Positions 8,786 to 17,143 of a DNA stretch of 64,000 nucleotides are shown in pieces. Origin of the DNA: CADDYT01 sp035294125 (GTDB lineage: Bacteria; Chloroflexota; Ktedonobacteria; Ktedonobacterales; Ktedonobacteraceae); the NCBI GenBank assembly GCA_035294125.1, contig DATGLM010000049.1, positions 62,001-126,000 of the forward strand. The letters run 5' to 3'. Below the pieces are notes generated by a model. That model made no database searches. It had not been told where the DNA came from and was given only the letters and a program-made list of their open reading frames with translations. Each line of letters starts with the position of its first letter. Position 1 is the stretch's first letter. The translations under genes and the position numbers were made by a program.

Positions 8786-10102
8786 ATCTCTTTACGTTCG
8801 ATTCTGCAAGAATTAAAGTTAAATTTCTTATGGTTTTGCCTGAATATGCAGTACGCGGCGCTACTGCCTGTCGTCATCCCGACACAGATTTTGCTCTTCG
8901 TGCATGGTGGAACGGTAGGCAATGTGCGGCAGGCAACATTTCTGGGCTGGCTCACGGCAGCAGCATCAGTAGTCTCGCTTCTCATGCCACCGCTCGTTGG
9001 TCGGCTCTCGGACCGTACAACCAGTCGGTTTGGACGGCGGCGGCCCTATATTGTTGCTGGAGGCTCGCTCCTGCTCGTGAGCACTCCCCTGCTGGCGAGC
9101 GCGGGCAATGTCGGCATCTTCCTGCTTGGTCTCTCTATCTTGCACATTGGTAACAACGTTGTGACCTCTTCCTATCAAAGCTTTGTGCCGGACCTTGTGC
9201 CGAAGTCGCGGCGCGGTGAGGCGTCGGGCTTTGTGGGGGCTATGACGATTCTCGGCAATGTCGCCAGCCTGGGGTTGGCAGCTCTTCTTCTGGGCAGTGT
9301 CAGCCAGCAATCCTCCAGTCAGAGTCTTATCCGTTCTCATGCCAGCCTTTACTATATTCTGACGGCCTTCATCTTAGTCGTCGGCATTATCATTACCCTG
9401 GGTATTCGGGAAGTGCCTTTTAAACCTGGTTCTCGTGTAGAGCGGCAGGAACGAGCAAGTATCAGACACCGCTTTACCCGCTGGTTCATTCAGAACTGGG
9501 TTGCGCCCTGGCGCGCCTACAACTTCACCGTCGTCTTCCTCACACGCTTCTGCATCATGCTGGGGCTGGCGCTCTTTATGACCTACATTGAATACTACTT
9601 TGCCCGCGTGCAGCATGTCACCAATTTTGTGCAGGTTACAGCAATTGTCGCCATCCTGGCCCTTGCCGGGGGAGTGGTGAGCGGTGTCTTATCCGGTATC
9701 TTTTCGGATCGGCTGCGGCGGCGCGCTCCCCTTGTCAGTGTTGCGACCATCTCTATGAGCACGGCTGCCGCCGGTTTCGTCATCTTTCCCAGCAGCGTGG
9801 CCATCTGGCTCTGGCCACTCGGCATCATCTTCGGGCTGGGCTATGGCGTCTATATGAGCGTGGACTGGGCTTTGTCCATTGACGCCCTGCCTTCACTGGA
9901 GAACGCTGGCAAGGACCTGGGCCTCTGGGACTCTTCCGGGACGCTTCCAGCGATCATCGCTCCTTTGATCGGCAACCTCATTCTCAACGTCGCAGACTTT
10001 TTCGGGCAGATCGATCTGGGCTACCGGCTGGTTTTCTCCGCAGCCGCCGCCTTCCTGATCGTGGCAGCCATCTTCATCCTCCAGGTGCGCGAGCAACGCT
10101 GA
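8786..10102 (+). CDS. MFS transporter, GPH/sugar-cation-symporter-like, with non-standard start
   Basis: The protein shows the MFS loop GRLSDRTTSRFGRRRPY and about twelve hydrophobic segments, as in glycoside/sucrose-type or antibiotic-export MFS carriers; the substrate is unknown. The first conventional start is the ATG at 8846, but the frame continues upstream with LRSILQELKLNFLWFCLN, which looks like the usual first helix of such carriers. No ATG, GTG or TTG lies in frame between the upstream stop (8762-8764) and 8846. GGAG at 8775-8778 would fit initiation near the ATC at 8786; I used that coordinate with low certainty. Alternatively the gene has lost its start and produces a shortened protein from 8846. 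Confidence 0.75.
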   Translation: MSLRSILQELKLNFLWFCLNMQYAALLPVVIPTQILLFVHGGTVGNVRQATFLGWLTAAASVVSLLMPPLVGRLSDRTTSRFGRRRPYIVAGGSLLLVSTPLLASAGNVGIFLLGLSILHIGNNVVTSSYQSFVPDLVPKSRRGEASGFVGAMTILGNVASLGLAALLLGSVSQQSSSQSLIRSHASLYYILTAFILVVGIIITLGIREVPFKPGSRVERQERASIRHRFTRWFIQNWVAPWRAYNFTVVFLTRFCIMLGLALFMTYIEYYFARVQHVTNFVQVTAIVAILALAGGVVSGVLSGIFSDRLRRRAPLVSVATISMSTAAAGFVIFPSSVAIWLWPLGIIFGLGYGVYMSVDWALSIDALPSLENAGKDLGLWDSSGTLPAIIAPLIGNLILNVADFFGQIDLGYRLVFSAAAAFLIVAAIFILQVREQR

Positions 10103-10111
10103 TCGCCTTCT

Positions 10112-10687
10112 TCAGACCCCCGTCTCCTCTTCCTTCTGTCTGAGCTTACGCAGCGCGACCTCGTAGAGCGGAGTTGCCAGGGCGCGTGCCTCCGGCAGTT
10201 TGATGCGCTCGTACATCCAGTCAAACTTGGCGCGCACCTGAGCGAGCGTCCAGCCACCGGGTGCGCCAGCTTTGCGCAGGAAGAAATCGATATTGACCTC
10301 CAGGAAGCTGAGGCTGTCGGCAGCCTGCACCTCGTCTGCTTCGAGCCAGCCTCCAAATTCGTGTACCTGTATCAACGCGGCCACCTCTGTCACCAGCGAC
10401 TCTGGCGCGTGCTGTTCGCGCAGAAACGCGCTTACAATACGTGCCGAGCGTTCCTGGTGCGCCTGGTTATACACCGGGTCGTCCGGGCCACGCTCAGGGA
10501 ACTGGCGAGGGCTGTCCGGCCCCGGAAAGGCCCGTTCCATATCATGCGTCAATGCCGCCAGCAGCATAGCCTCTGATGCCGCCGGGTCGATGCGCCTCAA
10601 CCACTCCTCCGTTTTGAGCAAATGCTCGGCACTTCCTCTGTAGTGTTCCCTGACCCATGAGCGCGCAATTTCTATAAGATCGTTCAT
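10112..10687 (-). CDS. HD-domain protein
   Basis: Start chosen at the ATG at 10687, preceded by GAAAGGAAC; longer in-frame starts lack this. The 191-residue protein has the HD metal pair in LAALTHDMERAF (H48, D49) and upstream histidines EHL that complete the metal site of HD hydrolases. Such proteins are phosphohydrolases acting on nucleotides or related phosphate esters. The end is 9 nt from the end of the convergent MFS gene with no hairpin between them. The substrate is not predictable. Confidence 0.7.
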   Translation of the reverse strand: MNDLIEIARSWVREHYRGSAEHLLKTEEWLRRIDPAASEAMLLAALTHDMERAFPGPDSPRQFPERGPDDPVYNQAHQERSARIVSAFLREQHAPESLVTEVAALIQVHEFGGWLEADEVQAADSLSFLEVNIDFFLRKAGAPGGWTLAQVRAKFDWMYERIKLPEARALATPLYEVALRKLRQKEEETGV

Positions 10688-10930
10688 GTTCCTTTTCTTT
10701 CCTGATAGTGCTTTTTTCAAGGTTATCTCTTTTTTCGTAGACCAGTATATCTCAGTGATTTCCATTTCGCCATAGCGGTGTTGGTAACGTTATTGAAGGC
10801 TCTGGCAGGATGGAGAGAGAAGCCGTTGGAGTCTTGCATCGTGGTGGTAAGGTAGGTAAGAGAGACTACCAGTAGCATGTTATGTGGACCCGCCTCTTCT
10901 TGCTGGCTGGATAAAGGAGGAACAAACAGA

Positions 10931-11899
10931 ATGCCTCGTCGTACTACCCTACTTGCGCGTATGCTCTTCGCCCTTCTGCTTGGAGCAGCATTTCTTGTGG
11001 GCTGTAACTCGAAACCCTCACCTTCTTCAAGCATTGCTCCCACTACACCTGCTACGAGACATCACGCGATACAAACTGTTTTTCTGATTGTGATGGAGAA
11101 TCAGAACTGGTCACAGATCAAGGGCAATCCCTCGGCTCCTTACATCAACCACACTCTGCTTCCAATGGCTTCCTACGCGCAGCAGTATTATAATCCTCCC
11201 AATAATCATCCAAGCCTGCCAAACTATCTCTGGCTGGAGGCCGGGACTAACTTTGGCATCTCCAATGACAATGGGCCTTATCTGAACTATCAGAACACGA
11301 CGCGGCACCTTGTCACGCTGCTCAACAATGCGCATATTTCCTGGAAGGCATATGAAGAGGGTATTGATGGGCTGACATGCCCGCTCATCGATATAGGAGA
11401 GTATACTGCCAGGCATAACCCGATGATTTACTTCAACGACGTGACGAATGACAACAACACTCATTCTTCCTACTGCATCGCGCACGAGCGTCCCTTCAGC
11501 CAGCTCTCATCTGATCTGGCGCACAATAGCGAGGCGCGCTACAACTTCATCACTCCCAGCCTGTGCGATGATATGCATACTGCCTGCTCCCCGTATTTTG
11601 ATACTGTCAGGCAGGGTGATACCTGGCTCTCGCGGCAGATACCGATGATAATGAACTCGACGGCGTATAAAGACGGCGGCGCGATCTTCATTACCTGGGA
11701 CGAGGCTTCATCCGGTGATGGTCCTATCGGTATGATCGTGCTCTCGCCCGATGCAAAAGGTCATGGCTACTCCAACAGCATCTATTACACCCACAGTTCG
11801 ACGCTGCGCACGGTCGAGGAGATATTCGGTGTGACACCACTGCTGGGCGCCGCCGCTCATGCCACGGATTTGAGCGATCTGTTCCGCACCTTTCCCTGA
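10931..11899 (+). CDS. lipoprotein phosphoesterase (acid phosphatase/phospholipase C superfamily)
   Basis: The ATG at 10931 follows AAAGGAGG. The 322-residue product begins with a lipoprotein signal (MPRRTTLLAR then a hydrophobic stretch) ending in the lipobox LVGC with C25, so it should be anchored outside the membrane. The body matches the PF04185 phosphoesterase superfamily: VFLIVMENQNW at the nucleophile strand, HPSLPNYLWLEAG, and ITWDEASSGDGPI near the C-terminus with metal-binding Asp/Glu. It is expected to release phosphate or cleave phosphodiesters extracellularly. A larger relative begins at 63177. Confidence 0.82.
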   Translation: MPRRTTLLARMLFALLLGAAFLVGCNSKPSPSSSIAPTTPATRHHAIQTVFLIVMENQNWSQIKGNPSAPYINHTLLPMASYAQQYYNPPNNHPSLPNYLWLEAGTNFGISNDNGPYLNYQNTTRHLVTLLNNAHISWKAYEEGIDGLTCPLIDIGEYTARHNPMIYFNDVTNDNNTHSSYCIAHERPFSQLSSDLAHNSEARYNFITPSLCDDMHTACSPYFDTVRQGDTWLSRQIPMIMNSTAYKDGGAIFITWDEASSGDGPIGMIVLSPDAKGHGYSNSIYYTHSSTLRTVEEIFGVTPLLGAAAHATDLSDLFRTFP

Positions 11900-12002
11900 A
11901 CTGGTTCCGTGTAGCTTCCTGGTTGTGTTCGACATCCCTCGGTCACATAGATTACCATAAATATGGCTATCCTATCTAGCCGGTGAGGACATAAAAATCC
12001 AC

Positions 12003-12128
12003 AATCGGGCTTCCTTTGGCAAACTTTTCAGCGGGCGCACCTTCGCTAGCCTGCGCGAGCGCTACAACTATCGACTCTATTTTTCTGGTCAGTTTCTCTC
12101 ACAGATACGAATCCCGTCACAAAACTGA
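12003..12128 (+). pseudogene. remnant of an MFS exporter N-terminus
   Basis: A 41-codon open stretch reads GRTFASLRERYNYRLYFSGQ followed by FLSQI and then a stop at 12126-12128. This is the characteristic cytoplasmic lead-in and first helix start of EntS/DHA-type MFS exporters. No start codon precedes it in frame and no continuation exists in any frame, so it is a decayed 5' fragment in the 390-nt gap between the phosphoesterase and the next gene. Confidence 0.5.
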
Positions 12129-12291
12129 ACAAGCCTGAGCGCATGGTTGTATATAAAGTAGCTACAATTCATACGCTTCCTCTCTTCTAGAATCCGGTTT
12201 TTTTCCGGCCAGAAGGGGCCATTTTTGGCTATTAGACGGTTTATTCAAGCAGGAGAGAGAATAAACATGGTATGCTTTGGAGGAAGAAAAG

Positions 12292-13062
12292 ATGTATGAG
12301 GATGCTAGAAAATACCAGTATCTAAGCAACCTGAGAAAAGAGCGATTCTTGAGAATGCAGACATTAACGAGACCAAATTACAGTCCTACCAATAGCAATC
12401 CTACCGATGCGCAGGCATTGAGGGTCGCCGTACTGGCCGTGATTCTCTTCGCCCTCTCCGGTCTCATTACCGGCTTTGCCTTCGGGGCTTTCGTGCATTT
12501 CTCTCCTGCCAGAAAGGCCAGCACAACTACCAACATCACGACTGTCCAACAAAAGACGGGCAACAAGACACCTGTCGCGACGCAGACAGTCCAGGTTCAA
12601 GCGTTGGGATGGCCTATTATGACACTATCTTCCTATATCGAGAAGGCAGATAATAACACTCCTTATAGTGTTTCTATTCAGGTGACGGATAAGAAAAAAG
12701 GAAATACATGGGGCAATCCATTACCTGCTTCTGGTATTACCTGTAAACTGTGGCTTGTCCAGCGTATTCCATCTAAAAAAACATTAGATATCCCTTTTTC
12801 GATCCTGCAAAATACTCAATCACTGCAAAGCCCTATCACCGGGCAGGTTGGTGGCCAGCCCTATCCAGAAATTTCCGGCTTAAGTTTCAACCCCGGCATG
12901 CCGCAGGTACAACTCAGCAAACCCGGCGGGCAGGTTACCTGGAAATATCAGGTATCGCAATCGATTAAGGCAGGAAATTACGATCTTGTGGCTCTGACCG
13001 ACTGGGATGGAAAAGCATTTAACTGGAGCTGGGTTAATATCGAGATCACTGACGCGGATTAG
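12292..13062 (+). CDS. single-pass membrane protein of unknown function
   Basis: The ATG at 12292 is preceded by GGAGGAA (12279-12285). The 256-residue protein has a basic cytoplasmic tail of about 43 residues, one transmembrane helix (about 44-70, ALSGLITGFAFGAFVHF) and an extracytoplasmic domain of about 185 residues rich in Thr, Gln and beta-strand-like sequence. I do not recognise the family. The 3' end overlaps the convergent nucleoside phosphorylase gene by 17 nt (13046-13062). Confidence 0.7.
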   Translation: MYEDARKYQYLSNLRKERFLRMQTLTRPNYSPTNSNPTDAQALRVAVLAVILFALSGLITGFAFGAFVHFSPARKASTTTNITTVQQKTGNKTPVATQTVQVQALGWPIMTLSSYIEKADNNTPYSVSIQVTDKKKGNTWGNPLPASGITCKLWLVQRIPSKKTLDIPFSILQNTQSLQSPITGQVGGQPYPEISGLSFNPGMPQVQLSKPGGQVTWKYQVSQSIKAGNYDLVALTDWDGKAFNWSWVNIEITDAD

Positions 13063-13891
13063 CGATACCAGCGACAATACCACGCACGAGGGCCACGAAC
13101 AGGGGCTGTGTGGCCTTTGCTGTTTCTAGCACACCCGCGTGATTGACCTCTTCGCTCTCCTCGCCAGTGGCCGTGTTGGTGATCAGGCTAAGACCGAGGA
13201 CGCGCATGCCCATGTGGCGGGCGACAATGACCTCCGGCACGGTTGACATACCGACAGCATCGGTGCCCAGGGTGCGTAAGGCGCGCAGTTCCGCTCCTGT
13301 CTCGAAGCTCGGCCCGGCCACCATGGTGTAGATGCCCTCGTGCAGCTTCATGTTCGGCCATTTGTCGGCCACGGAACGGGCAAGGGCGCGCAGTTGTGGA
13401 TCGTAGGCATGGGCCAGCGCGGGGAAACGCGGCCCCAATTGCTCCTCGTTTGGCCCCATCAGGGGATTGACGCCCGCGAGGCCGGGGATGTTGATGTGAT
13501 CGCGAATGAGCATGAAATCGCCGGGGTGGTAGGTCGGGTTGACGCCGCCAGCCGCGTTGGTAACGATGAGGATCTGCGCGCCGAGCATGTGCATGACGCG
13601 CACGGGAAAGGTGATGACTTGCGGCGAGTAGCCCTCGTAAAAATGGAAACGGCCCTGCATGACCACCACCGGCACGTCCTCCAGCGTGCCGATGAGCAAC
13701 CGACCGGCATGCCCTGGTACGGTCGAGCGGGCAAAATAGGGAATTTCATCGTAAGGGATACCCGTCGCGTCGCGCACCTCCTCCGCCAGGTTGCCTAAGC
13801 CTGAGCCGAGGATAAGCGCGACAGACGGTTTGAGGGCAGTACGCGCCTGAATGGAGGCAACAGCCTCCATTATCTGATCAGAGAGCGGCAT
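13046..13891 (-). CDS. punA: purine nucleoside phosphorylase, trimeric class
   Basis: Start chosen at 13891, with AGGAG eight bases upstream; the frame runs further back only through a repeat. The 281-residue enzyme has the phosphate-binding GSGLG (residues 29-33), VTNAAGGVN, and the purine-binding region SFETGAELR and SLITNTATG of class I trimeric phosphorylases (PupG/PunA). It converts purine nucleosides and phosphate to the free base and ribose 1-phosphate in salvage. It lies downstream of xerD on the same strand, as in the ripX-drm-pupG order of Bacillus subtilis, but drm is absent. Confidence 0.9.
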   Translation of the reverse strand: MPLSDQIMEAVASIQARTALKPSVALILGSGLGNLAEEVRDATGIPYDEIPYFARSTVPGHAGRLLIGTLEDVPVVVMQGRFHFYEGYSPQVITFPVRVMHMLGAQILIVTNAAGGVNPTYHPGDFMLIRDHINIPGLAGVNPLMGPNEEQLGPRFPALAHAYDPQLRALARSVADKWPNMKLHEGIYTMVAGPSFETGAELRALRTLGTDAVGMSTVPEVIVARHMGMRVLGLSLITNTATGEESEEVNHAGVLETAKATQPLFVALVRGIVAGIANPRQ

Positions 13892-13907
13892 GCTGGTTTC
13901 TCCTGAT

Positions 13908-13943
13908 TTCAATCTCAATTTCAACCTCAATTTCAATCTCAAA
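13908..13943 (-). repeat. three 12-bp tandem repeats before punA
   Basis: Units TTCAATCTCAAT, TTCAACCTCAAT and TTCAATCTCAAA follow each other exactly in the xerD-punA gap, 17 nt upstream of the punA start. They are in frame with punA and translate to a KLRL-type repeat, but the ribosome binding site lies after them, so they probably belong to the untranslated leader. Confidence 0.65.
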
Positions 13944-14027
13944 CGAGAGGTCGGTAAAGGGACCGGTTCTTGCCGCTTGCCGGTGGGAACTATACCATCA
14001 AACCGGCAAAAGTCAAGTGCAAAGGCA

Positions 14028-14921
14028 CTAAACGCCAGAAGTGGTTTTCATTCTGGCAAGCTGACTGTAGACCTGGGTTGTCGAAATATGGGCATGGCCC
14101 AGGCGCTCCTGCACGGAACGCAGTTCCATGCCGTCATTGAGCATGTGGATGGCGAACGAGTGTCGCAGCATGTGCGGGGTGATAGAGGTGATGCCAGCCT
14201 GCCGCGCATAGCCTTTGATAATCAGCCAGAAACCCTGGCGTGTCAGCCGCTCGCCGTGATGATTCAGAAACAGCGCCTGCTCATCGGGATGGTGAACGAT
14301 CAGCAAGGGTCGACTACTGCTAAGGTACTGCTGCATCGCGATGACGGCTATTTCTGGCAACGGCAGGACGCGCTCCCGTCTGCCGTGCCCACTGCGTCCG
14401 GTGCAGGTGACTGTGGACTTCGCCGCGTCAAAATCATCCAGATTTAACGAGACCAGTTCAGAGACACGCATACCGGTGGCGTAGAGCATGTGCAGCATGG
14501 CGAGATCGCGCCGCCCGGCAGGAGTATCCACTTCTACCTGATTGAACAGGCGGTGAATCTGCTCGGCGCTGAGGACGCTGGGTGGGTCCTTCTGCACGCG
14601 AGGAGTCTCCAGTCCTTCCGCCGGGTCAACCTCCATGATACCTTGTTCGTGCAGCGAACGAAAGAACGATTTCAGTGCCGCCAGCTTGCGTGCTATCGTG
14701 GTCGGACGATAGCCGAGATTTTCGCGCATATTGTGTATGTAAGCCTCGATACGCTCCTGAGTCACCTGCGGCCACGCCTCGACGCCCTGTTTCTCCAGAT
14801 AGCCCCGCAACTGATTGAGGTCGTTCCGGTAGGCCAGCACTGTGTTCTGATTATTGCCACCGCGTCCCTGCTCTCGTATAGAGAGTGAAGCAATAAATTC
14901 ATCAATGGCATCTTGCAACAT
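14028..14921 (-). CDS. xerD: tyrosine recombinase XerD-like
   Basis: The 297-residue protein has the N-terminal SAM-like core-binding domain and the catalytic domain with R152 (GMRVSEL), H250 and R253 (HMLRHSFA), H276 (LGHAHIS) and nucleophile Y285. The usual beta-hairpin lysine of XerC/D (in a GKGxKxR context) appears as arginine (GRSGHGRRER). Length and motifs fit the housekeeping recombinase that resolves chromosome dimers at dif. The adjacent nucleoside phosphorylase gene mirrors the Firmicute xerD-pupG neighbourhood, which argues against a mobile-element integrase. Start at 14921 is supported by GAGGCGGAAG upstream. Confidence 0.88.
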   Translation of the reverse strand: MLQDAIDEFIASLSIREQGRGGNNQNTVLAYRNDLNQLRGYLEKQGVEAWPQVTQERIEAYIHNMRENLGYRPTTIARKLAALKSFFRSLHEQGIMEVDPAEGLETPRVQKDPPSVLSAEQIHRLFNQVEVDTPAGRRDLAMLHMLYATGMRVSELVSLNLDDFDAAKSTVTCTGRSGHGRRERVLPLPEIAVIAMQQYLSSSRPLLIVHHPDEQALFLNHHGERLTRQGFWLIIKGYARQAGITSITPHMLRHSFAIHMLNDGMELRSVQERLGHAHISTTQVYSQLARMKTTSGV

Positions 14922-14969
14922 AAAATACTTCCGCCTCTACCTCATAAATGTTCGGCACAACCAATTGTG

Positions 14970-14997
14970 TTGATAGTGATAACGAGGGCATTATAAT
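14970..14997 (+). promoter_or_regulatory. promoter candidate, TTGATA-N16-TATAAT
   Basis: TTGATA (14970-14975) and a perfect TATAAT (14992-14997) are 16 nt apart, reading toward the gene at 15173. Confidence 0.45.
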
Positions 14998-15048
14998 CCA
15001 TTCAGTAAAGAAGGGGCAAGCAAATGGGAAGAAGATTACCTGAAAAAG

Positions 15049-15057
15049 TGCTATAAT
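15049..15057 (+). promoter_or_regulatory. extended -10 promoter candidate
   Basis: TGCTATAAT is a perfect extended -10 element, about 55 nt downstream of the first promoter candidate and about 115 nt upstream of the gene at 15173. Confidence 0.45.
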
Positions 15058-15172
15058 AAACTACACTACTGCCTTGCACGCATTACCAATCAAATGCACA
15101 TCATCGTCTATCAGAAACATTGACGGGCTGAGCAGGTGATGTGATGAGATGATAAAGGAGACATCAAAAGAA

Positions 15173-15955
15173 ATGAGTAAGTTGTTAGATATGTTCAGGC
15201 AGGCGCAGCGCGCGCAGGCTGGCGGTGGCATGGGCTTCCTGGGCAAAACAAAATCCGAAATCAAACCGCGAGCCGCTGCCATCATTGTCGCCCTGTCCAC
15301 GCTCGATAAGAGCAGCGCGGAAGCGGCGATCAGGGCCGGGGCCGACAGCGTAATCTTTAGCTGGGATGGCGAGGATGCGACCCTGTTTGAGGCCCTGCAT
15401 GAAGCTGTAGAGGCTGCCAAAGCCGCCGGGGAAAACGTCATCTGTGGGCTGCAAATCACCGGTGGCTGGGAGCAGTTAGATCATGATAAAATTGAACACC
15501 TCAAAGATCAGGGGATCAGTTATATCATCCTGTCGCTCGATGCACCAGCGCGCCTGCTCGCTGTACCCTCGAAGGATGTTGACCTCGTTGTCGCCGTTCC
15601 CATGCGCGAGGGAGAACTCTACCCCTCCTTCATTCGCAACCTGACGGCCTTCGACAACATCACGGCGGCTCTCCTCGATTTTGAACTGCCCGACGCTATC
15701 GAGTCGATCAGCATCGACGACCTGCTGCATTACCGGGCGGTACGCGAGGCCGTGCGCTTCCCCAGCATGCTGAATGTCAGCGGCAACCTTGACGAGAAAG
15801 ACGTCTTCACCCTTGCCGCCCTCGATATCCAGGCGGTCATCCTGCCCGCCAGCGGCACCAGAACAAGTGTACAGCAGCGCATCGAAACCGTGCGCATCCT
15901 GCTCGAAGAGGTCTACAGCAAGGTAAAGGAGGCCACCAGCACGAATAAAGCTTAA
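15173..15955 (+). CDS. TIM-barrel-like protein of unknown function
   Basis: The 260-residue protein alternates beta strands and helices in TIM-barrel fashion: AAIIVALSTLD, ADSVIFSWDGED, NVICGLQITGGW, ISYIILSLDAPA, DLVVAVPMREGE, IQAVILPASGTRT. It resembles phosphate-binding barrels in outline but I see no clear family signature. The ATG at 15173 follows AAAGGAG at a longish distance; an in-frame ATG at 15149 has no ribosome binding site. Two promoters lie upstream. It is monocistronic and ends before a perfect 58-bp palindrome. Confidence 0.7.
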   Translation: MSKLLDMFRQAQRAQAGGGMGFLGKTKSEIKPRAAAIIVALSTLDKSSAEAAIRAGADSVIFSWDGEDATLFEALHEAVEAAKAAGENVICGLQITGGWEQLDHDKIEHLKDQGISYIILSLDAPARLLAVPSKDVDLVVAVPMREGELYPSFIRNLTAFDNITAALLDFELPDAIESISIDDLLHYRAVREAVRFPSMLNVSGNLDEKDVFTLAALDIQAVILPASGTRTSVQQRIETVRILLEEVYSKVKEATSTNKA

Positions 15956-15971
15956 TCTGACGTGACGCATG

Positions 15972-16029
15972 ATGCGAGCAAGCGAACGAGCGATTGTGGC
16001 GCCACAATCGCTCGTTCGCTTGCTCGCAT
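15972..16029. terminator. 58-bp perfect palindrome between convergent genes
   Basis: Two 29-bp arms meet with no loop (centre ATTGTGGCGCCACAAT). It separates the plus-strand gene ending at 15955 from the minus-strand gene ending at 16044. No T-tract follows on either strand. Confidence 0.6.
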
Positions 16030-16043
16030 AGCACTGGCTATTC

Positions 16044-16973
16044 TCATCGCCAGTATAATTGACGGCGCGGAACGTGGCGGAGCAATGTGCGTGTTCGCTG
16101 CCAGACGCGACCGGGGTCGGCATTATTGCGCCAGTAGTAGTAGCAGCCGATGTCGTCGGGTTCGGCGTGTAGGGCCTGCGTGAAGGCGTTTCCCAGTTGC
16201 TCCTCGTTCTCTTCATCCAGGTCGAAATTTTGTAGCCAGAGCTGGCTACGTTTTCCGCTGTGGCGCGTCGCCTCAACGACGCTGTGGCTCCATTCGCTCA
16301 CCATTGAGACATCTTTCTTAAACACTTTCCAGAAGAGATGGCAGGCGACCGTGTCGAGGTCTGACAGCGTGACCAGTGCGTCCAGTTGATCCAGGTTTTC
16401 GGGTACGATGGCTACCGTGGTTTTCGCGTGGGCATCTGCCTGCTTGACACGGCTGCAGAGTGCGCCCAGAAAATCGATCATCGAACGGCGGCGGAAGCCT
16501 GGCAGGTCAACGACATCGGGGCAGAGAGCGCGGCAGACGGAGCAGAAACAGGTGATATCGGTTCCCCGCGGCTCATCGACAAAGATACCATTGATGGGGA
16601 AGGCGCGTAGATAATGCTCGATCTCCTTGAAAAGCCAGGAGCGAAACGGTTCGTGGTTATAGCAGGAGATGTCGTGGTAGCGCCCATTGCTGTCCATAAC
16701 GCGAGAGCGGGGATTGTGGAAGGTGTACCAGCTTGGCATGGGAATCGGCCCGGAAAAGACGTTTCCATAGCGGCCCAGGCTCAGGTACACCTTCAGACCG
16801 GCATCCTGCGCCTGCTGCAAACCTCGTTCCAGGTCTCGCGGCCAGCGATGCGCCTCCTGCTCGTGGATGGCATACACAATGCTGCTGGCGCCGACGGCAC
16901 GTATCTGGTCAAAATCGCGCTTCACACTTTCCGGGTGATGCAGTGGGTGGAAATAGGCAACGATAATATCCAT
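16044..16973 (-). CDS. glycoside-hydrolase-like TIM-barrel protein
   Basis: This 309-residue protein has the layout of hypothetical glycosyl hydrolase-like (GHL) barrels: MDIIVAYFHP at strand one, VYLSLGRYGN, then INGIFVDEPRG with a D-E pair at a strand end that could be catalytic, and a C-terminal GCYYYWRN. A cysteine cluster, CFCSVCRALC, follows the DEP strand, which is unusual and could bind metal. There is no signal peptide. The activity is not known. An extended -10 element lies upstream at 17010-17018. Confidence 0.65.
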   Translation of the reverse strand: MDIIVAYFHPLHHPESVKRDFDQIRAVGASSIVYAIHEQEAHRWPRDLERGLQQAQDAGLKVYLSLGRYGNVFSGPIPMPSWYTFHNPRSRVMDSNGRYHDISCYNHEPFRSWLFKEIEHYLRAFPINGIFVDEPRGTDITCFCSVCRALCPDVVDLPGFRRRSMIDFLGALCSRVKQADAHAKTTVAIVPENLDQLDALVTLSDLDTVACHLFWKVFKKDVSMVSEWSHSVVEATRHSGKRSQLWLQNFDLDEENEEQLGNAFTQALHAEPDDIGCYYYWRNNADPGRVWQRTRTLLRHVPRRQLYWR

Positions 16974-17009
16974 AGTATCCTTTTGTTCTAGAAAATTCGC
17001 TTAGCCACC

Positions 17010-17018
17010 AGTATAGCA
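17010..17018 (-). promoter_or_regulatory. extended -10 promoter of the GHL-like gene
   Basis: On the minus strand the sequence reads TGCTATACT, an extended -10 element 37-45 nt upstream of the ATG at 16973. Confidence 0.4.
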
Positions 17019-17108
17019 TAACTCATCTTTCCTGCCTGCTTCACGGGTATTTTAGGCTAATCTGGTACCATTCTCATCCCACTTTGGTCATACCAGAGAC
17101 CTTCAAAC

Positions 17109-17137
17109 TTGACAAGTATATAGCATCAGGGCACAAT
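17109..17137 (+). promoter_or_regulatory. ispE promoter implying a leaderless transcript
   Basis: A perfect -35 (TTGACA, 17109-17114), a 17-nt spacer and CACAAT (17132-17137) place the start at about 17144, the A of the ispE start codon. No ribosome binding site precedes that ATG, which fits a leaderless mRNA. Confidence 0.5.
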
Positions 17138-17143
17138 GCGAGC

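Noticed and set aside
14028..14921. XerD as integrase of a genomic island
   Set aside because: The neighbouring housekeeping phosphorylase, normal base composition and lack of attachment repeats or tRNA favour the chromosomal dimer-resolution recombinase.
15476..16276. 266-codon minus-strand open frame across a palindrome
   Set aside because: It crosses two convergent genes and the palindrome between them; both sense genes have better starts and domain-like sequence.
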